Below are positions 15,339 through 20,879 of a DNA stretch of 20,879 nucleotides, piece after piece. The translations under genes were made by a program, and so were the position numbers. Below the pieces are notes generated by a model. It did not search any database. It saw nothing but the letters and a program-made list of their open reading frames with translations, and was not told the origin of the DNA. The stretch is from Dehalococcoidia bacterium UBA6495 (GTDB lineage Bacteria > Chloroflexota > Dehalococcoidia > Lucifugimonadales > UBA826). The stretch is taken from assembly GCA_002435305.1 (NCBI GenBank), contig DJMH01000036.1:56080-76958 (forward strand). The letters are read 5' to 3'. Positions within the stretch are counted from its first letter, which is position 1, and every line of letters starts with the position of its first letter.

Positions 15339-16271
15339 ATGGGATTATCGGAAGAACTGAATATAGAAAAGGATCTAAGAGATTCGTTTATTACTATTGG
15401 AGTATTCGATGGAGTCCACCTGGGCCACAAACACCTAGCTAAAAAACTCATAGAATCAGCGATGAAGAACGGAAAATCACCAGGCATCGTAACTTTCAAA
15501 AACCACCCTGCCGCCGTGATAAATCCCCGATTTCAACCAAATTTTTTGACCAGCTTTGAAGCTAAGATGGATTTATTGAAAGATACAGGGGTTGATTTTG
15601 TATCCGCAATTACATTTGATCAAGAAGTGGCTGATCTAACTGCCAAAGACTTTCTGGGGCTACTAAAGAATAGATTAGGAATGAAAGGGTTGGTCGTAGG
15701 TCCTGACTTTCAAATGGGGAAAAATAGAGAGGCTGATACTGCTAGGTTGGCCATCTTAGGATCACAATTAGGATTTGATTTGGAGGTTGTGGATGTGAAA
15801 AAAAATGGAAGAAATCAAATTCGCAGTACTATGATAAGAAGCCTCATATCAAACGGTGATGTGAAAAATGCTTCTGTCATGTTAGGCAGAAAATTCTCTT
15901 TGGAAGGAAGTGTCATCACAGGAATGAAAAGAGGCAAGTCATTAGGGTTTCCGACAGCTAACCTAAAAACTAATAAAGACATCGCTATGCCTGCAAACGG
16001 CATATATGCCACGGTTGCAACGATTGCTGGAGACCGATATCCAGCAGCCACAAGTGTAGGGACGAATCCCACTTTTGGTGGGAAAGAGCAGACTGTAGAG
16101 ACTTATATATTGGATTTCGACAAGAATATATATGGCCAAAGCCTGTCTATATCATTTTATGAGAAACTTAGAAATGAGCTTACATTTAACAGCGTAGATA
16201 ACCTAATTGCACAAGTGAAATCAGATATTGTGGAAGTCAGAAAACTCAACCAATCCGGCGAACTCCAATGA
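15339..16271 (+). CDS. ribF: Bifunctional riboflavin kinase / FAD synthetase RibF
   Basis: The product makes FMN and FAD from riboflavin and ATP in the cytoplasm. It has 310 residues. The N-terminal FMN adenylyltransferase domain has GVFDGVHLGH at 21-30 with the HxGH motif, and VVGPDFQMGKNREAD around 119-133. The C-terminal flavokinase domain has RGKSLGFPTAN at 198-208 (PTAN Mg/ATP motif), PANGIYA, SVGTNPTFGG and the likely catalytic Glu254 in VETYILDF. The ATG directly follows an in-frame TAA (TAAATG), so no longer N-terminus is possible. No Shine-Dalgarno is visible, so translation may be weak or leaderless. tyrS follows after 80 bases. Confidence 0.95.
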   Translation: MGLSEELNIEKDLRDSFITIGVFDGVHLGHKHLAKKLIESAMKNGKSPGIVTFKNHPAAVINPRFQPNFLTSFEAKMDLLKDTGVDFVSAITFDQEVADLTAKDFLGLLKNRLGMKGLVVGPDFQMGKNREADTARLAILGSQLGFDLEVVDVKKNGRNQIRSTMIRSLISNGDVKNASVMLGRKFSLEGSVITGMKRGKSLGFPTANLKTNKDIAMPANGIYATVATIAGDRYPAATSVGTNPTFGGKEQTVETYILDFDKNIYGQSLSISFYEKLRNELTFNSVDNLIAQVKSDIVEVRKLNQSGELQ

Positions 16272-16292
16272 ACCCCATACACTCCAACATTG

Positions 16293-16322
16293 TTAACATT
16301 TACCCTCATCTGAAAATATAGA
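16293..16322 (+). promoter_or_regulatory. Possible weak promoter for tyrS
   Basis: TTAACA (16293-16298) and TATAGA (16317-16322) are 18 bases apart in the 80-base ribF-tyrS gap, matching five and four of six consensus positions. Read-through from ribF is an equally good explanation. Confidence 0.25.
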
Positions 16323-16351
16323 AAGCTCAAATTTAATCAAAGGTATCTCAA

Positions 16352-17548
16352 ATGCCTCTAACCGAAAAGGAAGACATACTCAATCGGGGTGTCGAAGAGA
16401 TAATTGTTAAATCCGAATTCATCGATCAATTGAACTCGGGGCAGAAAATGCGTCTCAAAATGGGCTTTGATCCTAGCGCTCCCGATATTCATGTGGGGCA
16501 TGCAGTAGGTTTAAGGAAACTCAGGCAACTACAAGAGATGGGCCACCAAGTTGTATTGATAGTTGGTGATTGGACAGCCCAAATTGGAGATCCCAGCGGA
16601 AGATCTCAAACAAGAAATATGCTAAGTATTGAGGAAGTTCATTCCAACGCTCAGACATACTTGGATCAATTTTTTAAAATTGTTGACAAAGAGAGGACAG
16701 AAATCAGATGGCAAAGCGAATGGTTTGGACCTTTTACCCTAACTAACGTAATAGAACTAACTAGTAGATTTACGGTAGCCCAGATATTGGCTAGGGAAGA
16801 TTTTGCAAAAAGATTCAGAGAAAACCAGCCGATATCTATAACGGAACTGTTGTACCCGTTGCTTCAGGGATATGACTCTGTAGCCATCGAATCAGATGTT
16901 GAATTTGGTGGAACGGATCAGAAATTTAATTTGCTGGTGGGAAGACAATTGCAACAAATGAGAGGTATGAAAGCCCAACAATGTTTCATAATGCCCTTGC
17001 TTCCAGGAACAGACGGTGTCCAAAAAATGAGTAAAAGCCTAGGAAACTACATTGGCATAGATGAGGGGCCGCAAGAAATTTTTGGTAAGGTCATGTCAAT
17101 TCCCGATTCATTGATATTGCCTTACTTCGACTGGCTTACTGACACTCCTACAAAGGAAATTACTGAGATCAGGAATTCATTGGAAAGCCAATCCGTTAAT
17201 CCGATAGAATTGAAAAAAAATGTGGCATACAAGTTGGTAACCGACTTTCACAATGCAAAATCTGCTCGTTTGTCTAGGGATTTTTTTGAAAAGACGGTTC
17301 AAGAAGGCCAGGCCCCAGATGACATACCAGAGTACGCCATTCCTTCAGGTGATGCTGCTGCCGGGATTAAGCTGAGTAATGTTCTTGTCAGCTGTGGGCT
17401 AACGTCCAGTTCTGGAGAAGCCCGACGCCTTATAGAACAAGGCGCCGTCAGGATCAACGAAATTCAAATAACGCAAAATCAACCAGTAGACCAACTTGAA
17501 AAAGGAATTCTTCGGGCAGGTCGGAGAAGATATGTGAGGCTAATATAA
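16352..17548 (+). CDS. tyrS: Tyrosyl-tRNA synthetase
   Basis: This class I aminoacyl-tRNA synthetase charges tRNA-Tyr with tyrosine using ATP. Its 398 residues fit the shorter TyrZ-like bacterial group. The Rossmann catalytic domain has the HIGH-type motif HVGH at 47-50, GDWTAQIGDPSGRS after it, the tyrosine-binding region around LLYPLLQGYDS and EFGGTDQKFN, and the KMSKS loop at 223-227. An S4 RNA-binding domain occupies about 335-396 (LSNVLVSCGLTSSSGEARRLI ... GAVRIN), ending RRRYVRLI. AAGGT lies seven bases before the ATG. No T-box leader is visible in the short upstream gap, and the gap is too short to hold one. Confidence 0.96.
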   Translation: MPLTEKEDILNRGVEEIIVKSEFIDQLNSGQKMRLKMGFDPSAPDIHVGHAVGLRKLRQLQEMGHQVVLIVGDWTAQIGDPSGRSQTRNMLSIEEVHSNAQTYLDQFFKIVDKERTEIRWQSEWFGPFTLTNVIELTSRFTVAQILAREDFAKRFRENQPISITELLYPLLQGYDSVAIESDVEFGGTDQKFNLLVGRQLQQMRGMKAQQCFIMPLLPGTDGVQKMSKSLGNYIGIDEGPQEIFGKVMSIPDSLILPYFDWLTDTPTKEITEIRNSLESQSVNPIELKKNVAYKLVTDFHNAKSARLSRDFFEKTVQEGQAPDDIPEYAIPSGDAAAGIKLSNVLVSCGLTSSSGEARRLIEQGAVRINEIQITQNQPVDQLEKGILRAGRRRYVRLI

Positions 17549-17592
17549 AATGGATATTAACTTTATCTATTGTTCAAGTTGACCCGTTGCTG

Positions 17593-17601
17593 TGATAAAA
17601 T
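17593..17601 (+). promoter_or_regulatory. Possible extended -10 promoter for the aminotransferase
   Basis: TGA followed by TAAAAT (17596-17601) fits an extended -10 element in the 111-base tyrS-aminotransferase gap. The leader would be about 52 bases. The hexamer 17 bases upstream, TTCAAG, is a poor -35 box, so confidence is low. Confidence 0.35.
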
Positions 17602-17648
17602 TTCCAGGCTTGTTTTTCACATGTAATTTCAGCATCAATAGCTGGTGC

Positions 17649-17653
17649 GGAGG
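17649..17653 (+). promoter_or_regulatory. Strong Shine-Dalgarno that fixes a TTG start
   Basis: GGAGG lies six bases before the TTG at 17660. The upstream GTG at 17645 would overlap this site and has no Shine-Dalgarno of its own, so the TTG is taken as the aminotransferase start. Confidence 0.8.
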
Positions 17654-17659
17654 AAGAAA

Positions 17660-18754
17660 TTGGTTAATCTCAGAATTCCCGGTCCAATTCCTGTAAACGA
17701 CGATATATTGGAGTCTATGGGAACCCCAATGATAAACCACCGGGGTCCTGAATTTAAGGAAATTTTATACAGAACCACAGAAAGATTAAAAACGGTTTTC
17801 TCTACAAGAAACGATGTCTACATAATAACTGGCTCCGGAACATCAGCAATGGAAGCAGCCGTGGTAAACACTTTGTCCCCTGGTGACAAAGCTATCAATG
17901 CAACTGTCGGGGTTTTCGGCAATAGATTCGGAGTTATATCTAACCGATATGGTATAGATTTAGTGAGTCTAGAATTCCCATTCGGCTCGGATGTCGACTT
18001 GGATGTCCTACGGAAATGTCTTAACGCCAATCCTGACGTGAAAGCTGTGATGGTCACCCACAACGAAACTTCTACCGGAGTTACAAATAACCTACAAGCC
18101 ATTTCGGCCGTGGTTAAGAAAGAATACAATAAATTGATTTTGGTAGATGGGATAAGCAGTGTTTGTTCTCTACCACTTGAAACAGACCTCTGGGATCTTG
18201 ATGTAGTTGCATCCGCTTCTCAAAAAGGTTGGATGCTTCCACCAGGGCTGGCTTTTATTAGTTTTAGTGAAAAGGCGTGGGAAGCACATTCACGATCAAC
18301 TATGCCCAAATTCTATTTAGATATGGCAGAGTACAAACGGTACTACGAGATAGGTCAACCACCTTTCACGCCATCAGTGTCATGTATGTTCGCTCTTGAT
18401 TTAGCTCTTGACCAAATTATTACAGAGGGCATGGAATCCGTCTTTGAAAGACACGCATCGATAGGTCAATACACAAGAGACCGCATTGCCGAATTGAACC
18501 TAAATATATTCCCATACAGTAATGAGATAGCCTCCAATACTTGCACTGCGGTGGAAGTACCTGAAGGGGTAGACGGGTCTAAACTTGTCTCTAAAATGAG
18601 GGATGAGCACAAAGTGGTTCTAGCAGGGGGTCAGGCTTCTCTCAGCGGGAAGATTTTCAGGATCGGTCACATGGGGCAAACAACAGAATCAGACATAAAA
18701 GACGTCATGGACGCGCTAAAAATCGTCCTACCAGAAATTGGATTTAGGAATTAA
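17660..18754 (+). CDS. Class V aminotransferase, serine/alanine-glyoxylate type (TTG start)
   Basis: The 364-residue product is a fold-type I PLP enzyme of the serine-glyoxylate / alanine-glyoxylate / serine-pyruvate aminotransferase group. It begins MVNLRIPGPIPVNDDILESM and has PMINHRGPEF, the usual N-terminal substrate segment. TGSGTSAMEAA around 57-67 binds the cofactor phosphate, and THNETSTG around 133-140 and VDGISS with Asp163 follow. Lys189 in SASQKGWMLPPG is the PLP lysine. Such enzymes move amino groups between glyoxylate, serine, alanine or purine-derived ureidoglycine. Which of these is used here is not decided by sequence. An in-frame GTG at 17645 is rejected as start in favour of TTG with GGAGG. 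It is convergent with ftsH, 16 bases between stops. Confidence 0.92.
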   Translation: MVNLRIPGPIPVNDDILESMGTPMINHRGPEFKEILYRTTERLKTVFSTRNDVYIITGSGTSAMEAAVVNTLSPGDKAINATVGVFGNRFGVISNRYGIDLVSLEFPFGSDVDLDVLRKCLNANPDVKAVMVTHNETSTGVTNNLQAISAVVKKEYNKLILVDGISSVCSLPLETDLWDLDVVASASQKGWMLPPGLAFISFSEKAWEAHSRSTMPKFYLDMAEYKRYYEIGQPPFTPSVSCMFALDLALDQIITEGMESVFERHASIGQYTRDRIAELNLNIFPYSNEIASNTCTAVEVPEGVDGSKLVSKMRDEHKVVLAGGQASLSGKIFRIGHMGQTTESDIKDVMDALKIVLPEIGFRN

Positions 18755-18770
18755 TTACTCTAACTATCTC

Positions 18771-20603
18771 TTAATTAGAAGCCACCGCCGAAGCCTTGTC
18801 CAAAAGCTCTTTAAGTTCATTTCCTTCTATAGTTTCATGTTCTATTAAATGAGATGCCAATGCGGTTAATTTACCCATGTTAGTGTCAATTAACTTTTTG
18901 GCAATTTCATAGGCATGTTGTATCAACCCATGTACTTCTTCATCAATAGTTTGAGCTACTGTGTCGCTATAGTCCCTCTGCTCTGAAATTTCTCTTCCTA
19001 GAAATACCAGTTCTTCACGTTTACCAAAAGTTCTAGGGCCCAGTTTCTTACTCATACCCAACCTTGTAATCATAGCCCTTGCAATATTTGTAGCTTGTTC
19101 CAAATCATCGCCTGCTCCTGTGGTTACCTCAAAAAATACCAACTCTTCAGCTACTCTACCTCCAAGCGCCGATGCCAGCCTCGCCTCCAATTGGTTTTGG
19201 GTTACTAGTTGAGTTTCCTCCTCCGGCATAAATCGAGTGTGTCCCCCAGTTTGGCCTCTAGGCACTATAGTTACTTTATAGGGAGGGTCCGCGTGTGGAA
19301 GCAAATGGGCCACCAGAGCATGTCCTGCTTCATGGTGAGCCACCATCCTCTTTTCTCTATTGCTGATTACTTTGTTCTTTCTCTCTGGGCCAGCTATTAC
19401 ACGATCTATAGATTCTGCCATCTCATCATAAGTGATTGTCTTTTTATCCCGCCTCGCCGCCAAGATAGCTGATTCGTTAAGTAGGTTCATCAGGTCGGCC
19501 CCACTAAACCCTGCGGTCTGCTTGGCTATTGCCTCCATATCGGTATCCTCAGAAATTGGCTTACCTTTTGAATGGACGTTCAATATTTCTTGCCTACCCT
19601 TCACATCTGGGCTATCCAAAGTTACTCTTCTATCAAAGCGCCCAGGCCTCAATAAAGCTGGGTCAAGAATATCTGGTCGGTTCGTGGAGGCCAGCACAAT
19701 TACATTAGTTCCCGAGTTGAAACCGTCCATTTCAACCAGTATCTGGTTCAACGTCTGTTCTCTTTCATCATGTCCTCCGCCTAGGCCTGCACCTCTATGT
19801 CTACCGACAGCATCAATTTCGTCAACAAACACAATACAGGGAGCGTGCTTTTTTGCCTGATCAAATAGATCTCTGACTCGCGATGCCCCCACACCAACAA
19901 ACATTTCAACAAACTCGGACCCACTTATAGAAAAAAAGGGAACCTCCGCTTCACCAGCTACAGCACGAGCCAGTAGGGTTTTACCAACACCAGGTGGGCC
20001 CATCAACAAAACGCCTCTGGGAATCTTGGCGCCCAAAGCTAAAAACCGCTCTGGAGATTTCAAAAACTCCACAACTTCCTGTAACTCTTCTTTAGCCTCG
20101 TCTACCCCAGCAACGTCAGAAAAACTTACAGTAGGATTGTCTTTGTCAAAAACCTTTGCTTTCGATTTACCAAAATTAAATGTTTGGCTGGTGCTGCCTT
20201 GTGCCTGCTTCATCATGAAGAGTAATACGGCCCCAAAAAAAATAATGGGTAGGAAATTAATTAGTATTCCAAAAAAGCTCCCAATACCACCAGTTCCGCG
20301 AACAGATACATCCACACCCCCTGCACCACTACTAACTCCAGCCACTTCCAACTGTTCCACAATACTCGAGCCCGATTCCTTCCTTGAAGTGTACTGGCTA
20401 CCATCAGATCCAATCGCGGTTAGGCTATCCCCACTTATCTCAATCGACTCCAATTTATTCTCAGATGCGAGCGATATCACCCTACTGATCGGTATTTCTG
20501 AGGACCCTCCAAATGGCTCCTTAAAAACCGTCAGAAAGATGGCCATTACGCCGACAGCTATTAAAAGATATATAAACATGCTTCTCATGGAACGCATATT
20601 CAT
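18771..20603 (-). CDS. ftsH: ATP-dependent zinc metalloprotease FtsH
   Basis: This inner-membrane AAA+ protease degrades unassembled membrane proteins and regulatory proteins. The 610 residues show a first transmembrane helix (about 9-26), an external domain, a second helix (about 112-131), and the AAA+ module. Walker A is GPPGVGKT at 202-209, Walker B IVFVDEID around 257-264, and the second region of homology ends RPGRFDRR near 319-326. The protease domain has the zinc site HEAGH (His424, Glu425, His428), with an acidic third ligand near GAGDD at 496-500. Walker A has Val where Thr is more usual. GGAGA lies seven bases before the ATG. It is a single-gene unit with its own promoter. Confidence 0.97.
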   Translation of the reverse strand: MNMRSMRSMFIYLLIAVGVMAIFLTVFKEPFGGSSEIPISRVISLASENKLESIEISGDSLTAIGSDGSQYTSRKESGSSIVEQLEVAGVSSGAGGVDVSVRGTGGIGSFFGILINFLPIIFFGAVLLFMMKQAQGSTSQTFNFGKSKAKVFDKDNPTVSFSDVAGVDEAKEELQEVVEFLKSPERFLALGAKIPRGVLLMGPPGVGKTLLARAVAGEAEVPFFSISGSEFVEMFVGVGASRVRDLFDQAKKHAPCIVFVDEIDAVGRHRGAGLGGGHDEREQTLNQILVEMDGFNSGTNVIVLASTNRPDILDPALLRPGRFDRRVTLDSPDVKGRQEILNVHSKGKPISEDTDMEAIAKQTAGFSGADLMNLLNESAILAARRDKKTITYDEMAESIDRVIAGPERKNKVISNREKRMVAHHEAGHALVAHLLPHADPPYKVTIVPRGQTGGHTRFMPEEETQLVTQNQLEARLASALGGRVAEELVFFEVTTGAGDDLEQATNIARAMITRLGMSKKLGPRTFGKREELVFLGREISEQRDYSDTVAQTIDEEVHGLIQHAYEIAKKLIDTNMGKLTALASHLIEHETIEGNELKELLDKASAVASN

Positions 20604-20682
20604 CTAATGTTCTCCATATTCTCTTACACTTGGATAATTTCTAACCCGTCCTGCTTTTCTTTAACACATTAGGGCTTTCAAT

Positions 20683-20710
20683 ATTATATGACACTCCTAC
20701 GTTGGAGCAA
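20683..20710 (-). promoter_or_regulatory. Promoter of ftsH
   Basis: A perfect TATAAT (20683-20688, minus strand) lies 16 bases downstream of TTGCTC (20705-20710), which keeps the TTG of the -35 box. The leader to the ftsH ATG would be about 73 bases. No heat-shock-specific element was recognised. Confidence 0.5.
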
Positions 20711-20747
20711 AGATTTAAGGCTCAATATCTGCACAAAATTTCCCATT

Positions 20748-20756
20748 TGCTATAAT
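20748..20756 (+). promoter_or_regulatory. Extended -10 promoter facing right
   Basis: TGC followed by a perfect TATAAT (20751-20756) is an extended -10 element on the + strand. No good -35 box accompanies it. Transcription would start near 20763 and run into the palindrome at 20789. Confidence 0.45.
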
Positions 20757-20788
20757 CTACAGCCTCGGAATAGTGCACTATTTTTAAC

Positions 20789-20815
20789 AGGCTTTCAAAG
20801 CCTATTATCTTTTTT
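20789..20815 (+). terminator. Perfect palindrome plus T-run: attenuator, terminator or operator
   Basis: AGGCTTT-C-AAAGCCT (20789-20803) is a perfect 7+1+7 inverted repeat. As RNA it could form a five-pair stem with a five-base loop. A T-run at 20810-20815 follows after a six-base gap. The stem is short and the T-run is not directly attached, so a protein-binding operator is an equally good reading. Confidence 0.4.
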
Positions 20816-20829
20816 GTATATTTGTACAC

Positions 20830-20879
20830 ATGAATAATTTGATGTTGGTGAAATACACCTTCAGGCTCAGGGGAAATGA
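20830..20879 (+). CDS. Possible start of a gene running off the window
   Basis: An ATG at 20830 opens a frame that stays open to the window end, giving MNNLMLVKYTFRLRGN and two further bases. No Shine-Dalgarno precedes it, and an internal ATG or GTG a few codons later could be the real start. Its position downstream of a plus-strand promoter-like element and the palindrome makes a gene plausible. It is too short to identify. Confidence 0.25.
   Translation, partial: MNNLMLVKYTFRLRGN

Noticed and set aside
20026..20607. 193-codon open frame on the + strand opposite ftsH
   Set aside because: It is antisense to a clear, fully conserved ftsH frame, has low-complexity composition rich in Pro/Ser/Thr, and has no ribosome-binding site; it is a shadow of ftsH.
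20700..20879. Possible tRNA or small structured RNA gene near the right edge
   Set aside because: No T-loop GTTCGAxxC motif, no cloverleaf arms and no CCA end were found on either strand.

Overview
The window looks like a chromosomal segment of an AT-rich, aerobic, free-living bacterium. The best guess is a marine Chloroflexota lineage of the SAR202 / Dehalococcoidia-related type. Three things point there: an alternative complex III (ACIII) operon, a dnaJ-prmA-rsmE gene order, and a short-chain dehydrogenase beside an enolase-superfamily enzyme (families reported as expanded in SAR202). This assignment is inference; there is no rRNA or other decisive marker here.

Layout. (1) 1-498: the 3' part of a LysE/RhtB-type exporter on the + strand, cut by the window edge and ending one base from rsmE. 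(2) 500-4330, minus strand: folD, then dnaJ-prmA-rsmE, with dnaJ and prmA overlapping. This is the tail of the hrcA-grpE-dnaK-dnaJ-prmA-rsmE order known from Bacillus, without its head. (3) 4424-4810, plus strand: acpS, divergent from folD. (4) 4843-12949, minus strand: an eight-gene respiratory operon read as orf110-actA-actB1-actB2-(NrfD paralogue)-actC-actD-actE. It encodes a membrane quinol:electron-acceptor oxidoreductase: ActC-type membrane subunits, a four-cluster Fe-S protein, a degenerate molybdopterin-fold lipoprotein, a pentaheme cytochrome and a monoheme cytochrome. A good sigma70-like promoter lies upstream (12982-13011), and a Crp-type palindrome covers its -10 box. (5) 13215-15164, plus strand: a likely two-gene catabolic unit, an SDR plus a mandelate racemase/sugar-acid dehydratase-type enolase-superfamily protein. 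(6) 15339-18754, plus strand: ribF, tyrS and a class V aminotransferase of the serine/alanine-glyoxylate type. (7) 18771-20603, minus strand: ftsH, convergent with the aminotransferase. (8) 20604-20879: a divergent intergenic region with the ftsH promoter, a plus-strand extended -10 promoter, a perfect 15-bp palindrome followed by a T-run, and the possible start of a further gene.

The most unusual part is the ACIII operon. actB is split into two genes. No typical actF is seen; instead there are two ActC-like NrfD proteins, one of which lacks the histidines and a membrane glutamate of its partner. The operon opens with an unrecognised 110-residue two-helix protein. It ends at actE without adjacent cytochrome oxidase genes. 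No IS element, CRISPR array, tRNA or rRNA gene was recognised. No gene-free stretch exceeds 300 bases; the longest are 20604-20829 or beyond and 12950-13214, both described below. Other gaps (15165-15338, 16272-16351, 17549-17659) hold at most weak promoter-like boxes.
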